Shown here piece after piece: positions 17,907-26,371 of a DNA stretch of 64,000 nt (positions within the stretch are counted from its first letter, which is position 1; every line of letters starts with the position of its first letter). The translations under genes and the position numbers were made by a program. This DNA is from Nocardiopsis sp. TSRI0078 (lineage in GTDB: Bacteria > Actinomycetota > Actinomycetes > Streptosporangiales > Streptosporangiaceae), in the NCBI RefSeq assembly GCF_001905145.1, contig NZ_LWLB01000035.1:248001-312000 (forward strand). Reading direction: 5' to 3'. Under the pieces are notes generated by a model, which ran no database searches, was not told where the DNA came from, and worked only from the letters and a program-made list of their open reading frames with translations.

Positions 17907-18251
17907 ATGTCGTCCCCGTCCCCGTCGCCCGCCCCCGCGGATCCGGATCCGCAGCTTCCCGAGGCGTTCCACTACACGCCCGACGAGGAGAAGTACGTCC
18001 TCCAGGCGGACGCACTGCGGCACCGCCAGCTGCGCTCGGCCCTGCTGTACGGTTCGAGCCGGTACTGGCGCCGTCGCCAGCAGGTGTGGCCCGCGGTGAT
18101 CGGCGGACTCATCCTCGTCGCGCTGATCTGCGGGGTCATCGCCCTCATCGGTGCCTTCGGAAGGCAGCAGGAGGTCAACGAGGAGCGCGGATGGGGCCTA
18201 CGCGGCCAGGTGAGCCAGGGCCCGCTCACCGAGGCGTCCCCGCAGCCCTAG
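17907..18251 (+). CDS. Small single-span membrane protein in the ESX operon
   Basis: 114 residues starting 14 bases after the WXG100 stop, so probably co-transcribed and translated with it. A Pro/Ser-rich N-terminus leads to a basic stretch (RYWRRRQQ), then one membrane helix at about 62-87 (VIGGLILVALICGVIALIGA). A short polar tail follows. I recognise no family. Its tight spacing between the WXG100 pair and the second kinase-like protein makes it a candidate accessory component of this ESX system. Confidence 0.75.
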   Translation: MSSPSPSPAPADPDPQLPEAFHYTPDEEKYVLQADALRHRQLRSALLYGSSRYWRRRQQVWPAVIGGLILVALICGVIALIGAFGRQQEVNEERGWGLRGQVSQGPLTEASPQP

Positions 18252-18324
18252 CACCGGGCGCCGCCTTCCCCGCCCTCCGGCGGGGAGTCCTCCACCACGA
18301 ACACCACCAGGGGGTCGCTCTCTC

Positions 18325-20607
18325 ATGTCCGGCTCCGAGCACACCGCATGGGCGCCCGGGTACGACGCCCCGTCCCTGCTCTGCCAGGGGCGCCGCGCCC
18401 GGATCGTCCGGGCGACCCGCTCCACGAGCGGTGCCGACGTCGTCCTCAAGGTCCTCCCCGAGCACCTGGGCCGCGCCGAGCTGAACCAGCTGCGCGACCT
18501 CGACGGGGTGTCCGGCGTGGTCCCCCTGCTGGACGCGGGGACCACCGCCGACGGCGACCTGTTCGTGGTGCTGCCGTTCTACGCGGACGGCTCCTTCGGC
18601 GACATGCTCGCCCGGAGGGGGCCCGCGCCGATCCAGGAGGCGGCGGCCGTCGCCCGGAGCGTGGCGGCGGCCCTGGGATCGATGCACGGCCGCGGGCTGC
18701 TGCACAACGACGTCTGCCCCGGCAACGTCCTGCGAGCGGGTCGGACACCGGTGCTCACCGGTTTCGGTTCCGTCCACCGGTCCGGTGAGGCCCTGCCCCC
18801 GCCCGATCCGGGGACGGAGTCGTTCCTGCACGCCGCTCCCGAGGCACTGCGGGGGCAGCCGCGCACGCCCGCCTCCGACGTCTACCAGCTGGCGTCCACC
18901 ATCTGGACGATGCTGGTGGGACACACGCCCTTCTCCACCACGGACGGGAGCCCGTTCGACGCCGGGGCCTACGCGGAGCGTGTGCTGACGCAGGACCCGC
19001 GACCGGTCCCCCGCTCCGACATCTCCCGCAAGCTGCGCGGTGTGCTCAGCCGTGCGCTGTCCAAACTGCCCGAGGAGCGCTTCCCGACGCCGGCGGCCTT
19101 CGCCTCGGCCTTCGAGCAGGCGCGCACCTCCAGGCCCGCGACGACGCTGTCCGGCGCGACCGGCGGTCAAAACCCCCTCAGCGGCGCCCAGGCTCCCGCG
19201 TCGGACGCCCAGGACCCGGTGTCCGGCGGCCAGGCCCCCGTGTCGGGCCCCCAGAACCCCGTGCCCGGTGCCCGGGGCCCGGCGTCCGGACCGCACGACC
19301 GCACGACCGGCGCCCAACACCCGACGCCCGCCCAGACCCCGATGTCCGGCGCCCAGGCCCCCGTGTCGGGCCCCCAGGTCCCGCCCCCGCCGTACGCCGT
19401 CCGGTCGGATCCCCGGCAGGGCCCCCGGCACCCCGGCACGGGGCCGCAGGCTCCCCCCGCGACGCCCCCCGCACCCCCGCTTCCCACGGGCACCGGGCCC
19501 ACGGGTGCGGGACCCGACCATCCCCGCACCCCGCCCTCCGGGCCGCAGACCCCTCCCACCACGGCGTGGTTCCCCTCTTCGGGACCACAGGCCTCGCACG
19601 CCCCCGCCGCTCCACCCGTCCCCCCGGCACCGACCGACCCGCACTCCCAGCCGGGACCCCCCAGTGGACCCCAGGCCCCGCCCCACGCCACGGAGGGCCC
19701 CGCGACCCCGTTCCGGCAGCCGCCCCCCGTGCCGCGGCCCTCGTCCGGGCCGCAGCCCCCGCCTCCCCCACCGCACACGGAACGCCGGGAGCCCTCGCGG
19801 CCGCCCACCGGCCTGGAGGGCAGCAGGCTCCCGGCCACCGACGCGGGCGGCACCGCCGAGATCATGATGGCCAAGCTGCGCGGCGAGGAGATCTCCCCGC
19901 GGCGCGCCTGGTCCCGCCTGGAGGGCTGGACCGGCACCGCCGAGTCCTCCTTCCTGCCCGTGGACGAGAAACCGTCGGCGGCCGAGGACGACCTCGACCC
20001 GGGGTTCCCCCAGGGGACCGCACAGGGCCAGGCGCGCTGGCGCCGCCATCTCCACATCGCCGTGACCGTGTGCGGCATCCTGCTGGTCACCAGCGTCTCC
20101 AGCGTGTTCGCCGCGACCGGTTCCCGGGCCCCCGTGGTGTCGGCCGCCGAGGCGGAGCCCGCGCCGGAGCCGGTGGCCGAGGAGGAGCCCGCCGAACAGG
20201 TCGTCGAGCCCACGGCACCGCCCGAGGTCTCCGCGCCGTCGGGGGTCGCGCTGACGGACAACCTCGGCGCCGTCGAGCTGACCTGGACCGACAACAGCGG
20301 CGGCACCGCCTCGTTCTTCGTCCTGGGCGGCCCCAGCGGCCACGACCCGCTCACCCTGGCCCGGACCGGCCCCGGAGCGGTGTCCGCGCAGATCGTCACG
20401 GAGGACACGGTCGTGGAGTACTGCTTCACGGTGGTCGCCGTGGAGGGCTCCTCGGCCGCGGCCGAGGAGGTGTGCACGACCCGCGCCGCCGACCGGGCCG
20501 AGGCCGAGCGCCTGGCCGAGGAGGCCGCCGAGGAAGCGGCGGAGGAGGAGGCGGAGGAAGAGGAGGCCGAGCCCTCCGCGGATCCCAGCCCCTCCCCGGG
20601 GGACTGA
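18325..20607 (+). CDS. Kinase-like membrane protein with Pro-rich linker and FN3-like ectodomain
   Basis: 760 residues. The N-terminal domain (about 10-265) resembles a Ser/Thr kinase. It has K42 (VLK), HND with Asp129, N134, an APE motif (171-173) and SDVYQLA, but the Gly-rich loop is missing and the DFG Asp is replaced (GFG, 146-148). Activity is therefore doubtful. A ~300-residue Pro/Gly/Gln linker with repeated SGPQ/SGAQ units follows, then one membrane span near 574-595, and a beta-sandwich reminiscent of fibronectin III (GAVELTWTDNSGGTASFFVL). The C-terminus is a Glu/Ala helix. It probably senses or scaffolds across the membrane for the ESX locus. It differs from the propeller-bearing pseudokinase at the left edge. 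Confidence 0.8.
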   Translation: MSGSEHTAWAPGYDAPSLLCQGRRARIVRATRSTSGADVVLKVLPEHLGRAELNQLRDLDGVSGVVPLLDAGTTADGDLFVVLPFYADGSFGDMLARRGPAPIQEAAAVARSVAAALGSMHGRGLLHNDVCPGNVLRAGRTPVLTGFGSVHRSGEALPPPDPGTESFLHAAPEALRGQPRTPASDVYQLASTIWTMLVGHTPFSTTDGSPFDAGAYAERVLTQDPRPVPRSDISRKLRGVLSRALSKLPEERFPTPAAFASAFEQARTSRPATTLSGATGGQNPLSGAQAPASDAQDPVSGGQAPVSGPQNPVPGARGPASGPHDRTTGAQHPTPAQTPMSGAQAPVSGPQVPPPPYAVRSDPRQGPRHPGTGPQAPPATPPAPPLPTGTGPTGAGPDHPRTPPSGPQTPPTTAWFPSSGPQASHAPAAPPVPPAPTDPHSQPGPPSGPQAPPHATEGPATPFRQPPPVPRPSSGPQPPPPPPHTERREPSRPPTGLEGSRLPATDAGGTAEIMMAKLRGEEISPRRAWSRLEGWTGTAESSFLPVDEKPSAAEDDLDPGFPQGTAQGQARWRRHLHIAVTVCGILLVTSVSSVFAATGSRAPVVSAAEAEPAPEPVAEEEPAEQVVEPTAPPEVSAPSGVALTDNLGAVELTWTDNSGGTASFFVLGGPSGHDPLTLARTGPGAVSAQIVTEDTVVEYCFTVVAVEGSSAAAEEVCTTRAADRAEAERLAEEAAEEAAEEEAEEEEAEPSADPSPSPGD

Positions 20608-20734
20608 CACCGCGACACCCCGCCTGGAACCTCCCGAAACCGTCCGGAACGGTGTGACCTGCGCCGTATCGCCGCCAAGCGACCTCGGATAGCGTTTCCA
20701 CGGTCGTGTCGAGCGTTCGCAGTGGGGGCGCCCC

Positions 20735-21664
20735 TTGTCCGGGGTCTTGGTCGGTTTCGGTGTCATCACCAGCGTCGTCGTCCTCGGTTACATGCTCGGC
20801 AGGATCCCCCTCCTCGGGTCGGGGGCCAAGGAGGTGCTCACCCGGCTCGCCTTCTACGTGGCCAGCCCCGCCCTGCTGTTCACGATCCTGGCCGACGTCG
20901 ACCTCTCCGTGCTGGTGTCCGCACCGGTCCTGGTCAGCGTGCTCAGCGTGGCCTCCGCGGCCCTCGCCTTCATCGCCCTCGCGCTGGTGCGGCGCTGGGG
21001 CGTGGGCCGGACCACCGTCGGCGCGCTCGCGTCGTCCTACGTCAACGCGGGCAACCTCGGTATCCCCATCGCCGTCTACGTCCTCGGCGACGCGTCCCTG
21101 GTCGCGCCCATCCTGCTGACACAGCTCCTGTTCATGGCCCCCGTCGCACTCACCGTCCTGGACCTGGTCGGCGGCGGCGTGCGCGGTGTGGGGCCCGTCC
21201 TGCGCCGGGCGCTCGGCACGCCGTTCCGCAACCCCGTGGTGATCGCCTCCCTGGCGGGCGTGGCCGTCTCCGCCTCCGGCTGGGCGCCCCCGGAACCCCT
21301 GATGGAGCCCTTCCACCTGATCGGCGGCATGGCGGTCCCGGCGATGCTGCTGGCCTTCGGGATCTCCCTGCACGGCAGCGAGTTCCCCGGCCGCGGCCCC
21401 GAGCGCGTACCGGTCCTGGTGGCCGTGGCGCTCAAGTCCGTGGTCCAGCCGCTGGCGGCGTGGGCCCTGGGCTCCCTGGTCTTCGGCCTGGACGCCTTCA
21501 CCCTGTTCTCCGTGGTGGTGCTGGCGGCCCTGCCCACGGCCCAGAACGTGTTCAACTTCGCCGCCCAGTACCGCACCGGCGAGGTGATGGTCCGCGAGGT
21601 GGTGCTGCTGACCACCCTCCTCACCATCCCCGTGCTGTTCGCCGTCACCTTCCTGCTCGGATAG
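20735..21664 (+). CDS. AEC-family (auxin efflux carrier-type) transporter
   Basis: 309 residues, 8-10 hydrophobic spans across the whole length. It begins FGVITSVVVLGYMLGRIPLLG and has the paired-half organisation of AEC carriers. Conserved-looking elements include SSYVNAGNLGIPIAVYVLGD in the first half and PTAQNVFNFAAQYR near the end. These carriers are thought to export small organic anions. The substrate cannot be told from sequence. The start is TTG 20735 after a G-rich stretch. A downstream start is possible. It is monocistronic by spacing. Confidence 0.85.
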   Translation: MSGVLVGFGVITSVVVLGYMLGRIPLLGSGAKEVLTRLAFYVASPALLFTILADVDLSVLVSAPVLVSVLSVASAALAFIALALVRRWGVGRTTVGALASSYVNAGNLGIPIAVYVLGDASLVAPILLTQLLFMAPVALTVLDLVGGGVRGVGPVLRRALGTPFRNPVVIASLAGVAVSASGWAPPEPLMEPFHLIGGMAVPAMLLAFGISLHGSEFPGRGPERVPVLVAVALKSVVQPLAAWALGSLVFGLDAFTLFSVVVLAALPTAQNVFNFAAQYRTGEVMVREVVLLTTLLTIPVLFAVTFLLG

Positions 21665-21913
21665 CCGCGCCCGGCCGCCCCCTGGCCGGGCCCGGCCCGA
21701 ACCCGCCTCGCCCCCGCGCCCGCTCCCCCCGCGCGGGCCCCGCCCCCCTTTCCGGAGGGCCCGCCCCTCCGACGTGCCCGGTGCCGCGGGGCGGTCCGCC
21801 GCACGTCCTCGGTGGAGCTGCCTGTAGTACGGGAACACCCGTCCGCGCCAGTGCCCCGGGCGGCGCCGACTCCTAGTTTCGAGGGACAGCGAGAACCCAC
21901 CCCGGGAGTACCG

Positions 21914-23824
21914 ATGCCACGAACCCCCCGCGTCCCGCCCATGCTGGCCGCGTCCCTGATGATCGCCCTCACCCTGGCGCCCGGCGCCTCCTCGGCCGCC
22001 ACCGAGCCCGGCTCGGTGGCGGCTCCGGCTGGTGCCCCGGCCGCGGCCGCGCCGCTGACCCCCGAGACCGCCCGGGAGTTCACGGACACCCGCGTCGCCG
22101 AGCTGCTGGAGGAGCACGGGGCGCCCGGCGTCGCCGTGACCGTCGTGGCCGGCGGCGAACAGATCGCCTCCGCCTCGCACGGGTACGCCGATCTGGCGGA
22201 GAAGACGCCCATGGACCACACCGTCCACACGATGCCCACGGGCTCGGTGTCCAAGTCCTTCACCGCCGCGGCCGTCCTCACCCTGGCCGCGCGGGGCGGG
22301 ATCGACCTTCACGAGGACGTCAACACCTACCTGCCCGAGGACGCCCGGCTGCCCGTGGACGGCGTCACGGTCCACCACCTGCTCACCCACACCGCCGGGT
22401 TCGCGGAGGTGGTCGACTTCCCCTCGGCCGAGGACACCGACCGGCACCTCACCCTCGACGAGCTGTTCCGTACCCGCAAGCCCGAGCAGCTCTACGAACC
22501 CGGCCGGTTCACCGCCTACTCCAACCACGGCAGCGCCCTGGCCGGGTACGTCGTCCAGGAGGTGAGCGGCGTGCCCTTCGAGGAGTACGCCGCGCGCCAC
22601 GTGTTCGAGCCGCTGGGCATGGAGGACAGCGAGTTCCTCCAGATCCACGAGGCCCGCGATTCCTACGAGGTCCCGGCCCTCCACCTGTCCGACGGCGGCG
22701 ACGCCGGTCCGATGCACGTCACCCACGTGCCCGCCGGGGCATCCGTCGCCTCGACCGACGACATGGCCCGGTTCATGCTGGCCCTGCTGGGAGGAGGCGA
22801 GATCGACGGCGGGCGCGTGCTCCCCGCGGGCGTCGCCGAGCGGATGCTGGCCGTCCAGCACGAGGTCCACCCGCGGGCCGCCGGCGTGGGCTACGGCACC
22901 TACCAGTGGCGTGGCGGGGACTCCCCGGTCATCGGCCACGGCGGCGACCTCGTGGGCATGCACACCGCCTACGTCCTGGTCCCGGGGATCGACGCGGGGA
23001 TGTTCGTCGCGGTCAACGGTGACGACTCCGCCACCGGGAACCCCCTTGAGGACCTGCGTATGACGGTGGCCCGGGAGTTCGCCGACACGTTCGACCCGCA
23101 GGAGCCGCCGACCGGCCGGGCCGACACCGGAGCCGGCCTGGGCGCCTACACGGGCACCTACGTCAGCAGTCGGCGCAGCGCCAGCGGACCCGCACAGATC
23201 GTCTCCCTCTTCGACAACATGGTCGTGCGCGACGCCGGGGACGGCACCCTCTCCGTCAGCGGCGCGATGGCGGCGGACGACCGCTGGCTGCCCGTCGGCG
23301 AGGGGCGGCTGGTCTCGGAGAACGGCGAGGACCAGCTGGTCTTCCTGGAGGAGGACGGCGAGGCCGTCGCCCTGGCCGTGGACGGCAACCCCACCCAGGT
23401 CTACGAGCGGACCACGTTCCCGACCAGTCCCGTCACGCACGGCGTGGTCGCCGCCGCGGGGCTGCTGGTCCTGTTCACCGCGTTCCTGTGGTTTCGCCGC
23501 CCCCGGGACCGGTTCACCCTCACCGCCCGCGTGCTGGCCGCGCTGACCGCGCTGAGCTGTTTCGCCGGCGTCGGCCTGGTCGTGTACGGACTGTTCGACA
23601 GCCACACGCTGGAGCAGTGGATCTTCAACGAGTCCCTCGCGCTCACCCTCCCGCTGGCCGTCGCGGTCCCGCTGACCCTGGCCACCGCCGCCGCGGCCGC
23701 GGCGGCCTGGGTGCGTGGACGGCTGCGCCCGGCCGGCCGGATCCACCTCACCCTGGTCGTCCTGGCGGCCGCCGCCGTCGTCCTGACGGGCGCGCAGTAC
23801 GGCTTCGTGTGGATGGTCTCCTGA
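21914..23824 (+). CDS. Membrane-anchored serine hydrolase (beta-lactamase/class C fold)
   Basis: 636 residues from ATG 21914 (GGGAGT upstream). The signal-like N-terminus (MLAASLMIALTLAPGASS) precedes a beta-lactamase-like domain with SxxK (SVSK, Ser111 and Lys114), a YSN triad (AYSNHGSALAG) and HGGDLVG as the third motif. A second extracytoplasmic region and about four membrane spans follow (VVAAAGLLVLFTAFLWF onwards). Known relatives act as D-Ala-D-Ala carboxypeptidases, esterases or stress lipoprotein-like hydrolases. The substrate is unknown. It is monocistronic and convergent with the E2 gene. Confidence 0.85.
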   Translation: MPRTPRVPPMLAASLMIALTLAPGASSAATEPGSVAAPAGAPAAAAPLTPETAREFTDTRVAELLEEHGAPGVAVTVVAGGEQIASASHGYADLAEKTPMDHTVHTMPTGSVSKSFTAAAVLTLAARGGIDLHEDVNTYLPEDARLPVDGVTVHHLLTHTAGFAEVVDFPSAEDTDRHLTLDELFRTRKPEQLYEPGRFTAYSNHGSALAGYVVQEVSGVPFEEYAARHVFEPLGMEDSEFLQIHEARDSYEVPALHLSDGGDAGPMHVTHVPAGASVASTDDMARFMLALLGGGEIDGGRVLPAGVAERMLAVQHEVHPRAAGVGYGTYQWRGGDSPVIGHGGDLVGMHTAYVLVPGIDAGMFVAVNGDDSATGNPLEDLRMTVAREFADTFDPQEPPTGRADTGAGLGAYTGTYVSSRRSASGPAQIVSLFDNMVVRDAGDGTLSVSGAMAADDRWLPVGEGRLVSENGEDQLVFLEEDGEAVALAVDGNPTQVYERTTFPTSPVTHGVVAAAGLLVLFTAFLWFRRPRDRFTLTARVLAALTALSCFAGVGLVVYGLFDSHTLEQWIFNESLALTLPLAVAVPLTLATAAAAAAAWVRGRLRPAGRIHLTLVVLAAAAVVLTGAQYGFVWMVS

Positions 23825-23852
23825 ACCCCGGTGCCTCCACGACGGACGGAGT

Positions 23853-23878
23853 CCCGTGTGTCGGTAAGCACACACGGG
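23853..23878. terminator. Hairpin between the serine hydrolase and E2 genes
   Basis: CCCGTGTGT (23853-23861) pairs exactly with ACACACGGG (23870-23878) around CGGTAAGC. It lies 28 bases after the hydrolase stop and probably ends that transcript. Confidence 0.65.
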
Positions 23879-23940
23879 GAACACTGAAGGCGTGCGGGGC
23901 CGTTCCCCTCCCCCTTTGGGGGCGGCCCTCCTCGCGGGAA

Positions 23941-23971
23941 GGGGCCGATGCGATCACCTCGCACCGGCCCC
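23941..23971. terminator. Hairpin downstream of the E2 gene
   Basis: GGGGCCG (23941-23947) and CGGCCCC (23965-23971) form a stem around a 17-base loop, 24 bases beyond the minus-strand E2 stop. It is suited to ending the dehydrogenase operon transcript. Confidence 0.5.
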
Positions 23972-23994
23972 CGCCTACTTCACCGCTCCTCGCC

Positions 23995-25365
23995 TCAGCC
24001 CCAGGCCAGGGCGGTCAGCTCCGGATCCTCCAGCGCGGTGCCGATGTCGCGCAGCACCTTGGACCCCAGCTCCCCGTCGACCAGCCGGTGGTCGAAGGAC
24101 AGCGACAGCGTCGTCACCTTGCGGACCGCCAGCTCGCCCTCGTGCACCCACGGCATGTCCCGGATCTGCCCGAAGGCGAGGATCGCGGCCTCGCCCGGGT
24201 TGATGATCGGGGTGCCCGCGTCCACGCCGAACACGCCGACGTTGGTGATGGTGATGGTGCCGCCGGACATGTCCGCCGGACTGGTCCTGCCCTCCCGCGC
24301 GGTCTCCGTCAGCCGCTTCAGCGCGGCGGAGAGCTCCGGCAGGGCCATGGCGTCGGCGTCCTTGATGTTGGGCACCACCAGGCCGCGCTCGGTGGCCGCC
24401 GCGACCCCCAGGTTCACGTAGTCCTTGATCACGATCTCCTGGTTGTCCTCGTCCCAGGAGGCGTTGATCTCCGGGTGCCGCCGGACCGCCATGAGCAGGG
24501 CCTTGGCCACCAGCAGCAGCGGGGACACCCGCACGTCGGCGAAGTCGGGCCGCGCCCGCAGCCGCGCGACGGCCTCCATCGTCCTGGTGACGTCCACCTG
24601 CAGGAACTCGGTGACGTGCGGCGCGGTGAACGCGCTGTCGACCATCGCCGCCGCCGTGTGCTTGCGCACGCCCTTGACCGGTACGCGCCGCTCGCGCGCG
24701 GCCCGGTCGGTCCGGGGCGCCGCCTCCGGCTCCGGGGCCGCCGGGGCCTGGGCGGCCTCGGCCGCGGACCGGACGTCCTCCCGTGTGACGACGCCGCCCT
24801 CCCCGGTGGGGGCGACCGACGCCAGGTCCACACCGAGGTCCCTGGCCAGCTTGCGCACCGGCGGCTTGGCCAGCGCACGGCCGGAGGCCGGAACCGGACC
24901 CGGCGCGGTCTCCTCCACGGAGGGCGTGTTGGCCGGTGCGGGCTCGGAGAGCCGGGGCACGGGCGCCGGACCGGAGGGAGCCGGGCGGCGGCGCGGACGG
25001 CGCTGGGTGGAGGCCGCCTTCTCGCCGTAGCCGACCAGCGGCTTCTCCCGCTCCTCGGTGGCCGGTGCCGCCTCGGCCGAGGAGCCGCCTCCGGTGCCGT
25101 CGTCCACGGTGATGATCACCGTGCCGACCTCCACCGTCTGGCCCTCCTCGGCCAGCAGCTCCCGCACCGTGCCCGCGAACGGGCTCGGCAGCTCGACGAC
25201 CGCCTTGGCCGTCTCGATCTCGCAGATCATCTGGTTGACCTCGATCTCGTCACCCGGTTTGACGTACCAGGTGAGGAGTTCGGCCTCGACCAGGCCCTCC
25301 CCGACGTCGGGCAGCTTGAACGACTGCACGCCGCCGACGGCGGGCTCACTCTTGTGAATCGCCAT
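23995..25365 (-). CDS. Dihydrolipoamide acyltransferase (E2) of a 2-oxoacid dehydrogenase complex
   Basis: 456 residues from ATG 25365 (GAAGGAC upstream). One lipoyl domain carries the lipoylated lysine K54 in ETAKA. A peripheral-subunit-binding domain follows (KPPVRKLARDLGVDLASVAP). The catalytic domain ends with HRLVDG (His426, Asp430). It transfers the acyl group from E1 to CoA in the pyruvate or branched-chain 2-oxoacid dehydrogenase complex. A single lipoyl domain and clustering with separate E1alpha and E1beta suggest the branched-chain (bkd) type, but the substrate is not certain. Third gene of a minus-strand operon, 22 bases after E1beta. No E3 gene is adjacent. Confidence 0.92.
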   Translation of the reverse strand: MAIHKSEPAVGGVQSFKLPDVGEGLVEAELLTWYVKPGDEIEVNQMICEIETAKAVVELPSPFAGTVRELLAEEGQTVEVGTVIITVDDGTGGGSSAEAAPATEEREKPLVGYGEKAASTQRRPRRRPAPSGPAPVPRLSEPAPANTPSVEETAPGPVPASGRALAKPPVRKLARDLGVDLASVAPTGEGGVVTREDVRSAAEAAQAPAAPEPEAAPRTDRAARERRVPVKGVRKHTAAAMVDSAFTAPHVTEFLQVDVTRTMEAVARLRARPDFADVRVSPLLLVAKALLMAVRRHPEINASWDEDNQEIVIKDYVNLGVAAATERGLVVPNIKDADAMALPELSAALKRLTETAREGRTSPADMSGGTITITNVGVFGVDAGTPIINPGEAAILAFGQIRDMPWVHEGELAVRKVTTLSLSFDHRLVDGELGSKVLRDIGTALEDPELTALAWG

Positions 25366-25387
25366 GTCCTTCGGTCTCCCCGATCCC

Positions 25388-26368
25388 CTAGTACGCGAAC
25401 GCCCGGTCAACACCGTCCAGAACGCGGTCAAGGTCCGGAAGGTAGTGCTCCTCAAGACGCGACTGCGGATACGGCGTGTCGAAGGCGGCAACACGGATCA
25501 CCGGCGATTCCAGGTGGTAGAAGCACTCCTCGGTGACCCGGGCCGCGATCTCGCCGCCGGGGCCGCCGGACAGCGGTGCCTCGTGGGCCACGACCAGGCG
25601 CCCGGTCTTGCGCACCGACGCGAACAGGGTCGGGTAGTCCACCGGGGACAGCGAACGCAGGTCGATGACCTCGATGGAGTGGTCGGTGTCGGCCTCGGCC
25701 GCCTGCAGGGCGGTCTTGACCATGGGCCCGTACGCCAGCAGGGTCACGTCCGTGCCGGGACGGGCCACGCGGGCGGCGCCCATGGGGGCCGCCTCGGCGA
25801 GGGAGGCCCCGGTGTCGACCTCGGCCTTCTCGTAGTAGCGCCGCTTGGGCTCCAGGAAGACGACCGGGTCGTCGCTGAGCACCGCCTGCTGGATCATCCA
25901 GTAGGCGTCCTCGGGGTTGGCGACCGTCACCACGCGCAGGCCCGCGGTGTGCGTGAAGTACGCCTCGGGGGACTCGCTGTGGTGCTCGACGGCGCCGATG
26001 CCGCCGCCGTAGGGGATGCGCATGACCACGGGCACGCTGAGCTTGCCCGCCGAGCGGCGGCGCATCTTGGCCAGCTGGGTGAAGGTCTGGTTCGTGGCCG
26101 GGAAGAAGAAGCCGTCGAACTGGATCTCGACCACGGGGCGGTAGCCGCGCATGGCCATGCCGATCGCGGTGCCGACGATGCCGGACTCGGCGAGCGGGGT
26201 GTCGATGACCCGGTCGGCGCCGAAGTCCTTGTGCAGGCCGTCGGTGACCCGGAAGACGCCGCCGAGCCGGCCGACGTCCTCGCCCATGACCAGGACCTTC
26301 GGGTCGTTCTCCATGGCGGCGCGCAGGCCCGCGTTGATGGCCTTGCCGATGGTGAGGTTGGTTCCCAT
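25388..26368 (-). CDS. 2-oxoacid dehydrogenase E1 component, beta subunit
   Basis: 326 residues with the transketolase-like E1beta signatures: VMGEDVGRLGGVFRVTDGL, the TPP-proximal IDTPLAESGIVGTAIGMA, and GAVEHHSESPEAYFTHTAG. It forms an alpha2beta2 thiamine-diphosphate decarboxylase with the product of the gene 3 bases upstream. Cytosolic. Close spacing implies translational coupling. Branched-chain 2-oxoacid versus pyruvate specificity is undecided. In actinomycetes the branched-chain version supplies starters for branched fatty acids and polyketides. Confidence 0.93.
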   Translation of the reverse strand: MGTNLTIGKAINAGLRAAMENDPKVLVMGEDVGRLGGVFRVTDGLHKDFGADRVIDTPLAESGIVGTAIGMAMRGYRPVVEIQFDGFFFPATNQTFTQLAKMRRRSAGKLSVPVVMRIPYGGGIGAVEHHSESPEAYFTHTAGLRVVTVANPEDAYWMIQQAVLSDDPVVFLEPKRRYYEKAEVDTGASLAEAAPMGAARVARPGTDVTLLAYGPMVKTALQAAEADTDHSIEVIDLRSLSPVDYPTLFASVRKTGRLVVAHEAPLSGGPGGEIAARVTEECFYHLESPVIRVAAFDTPYPQSRLEEHYLPDLDRVLDGVDRAFAY

Positions 26369-26371
26369 GGC

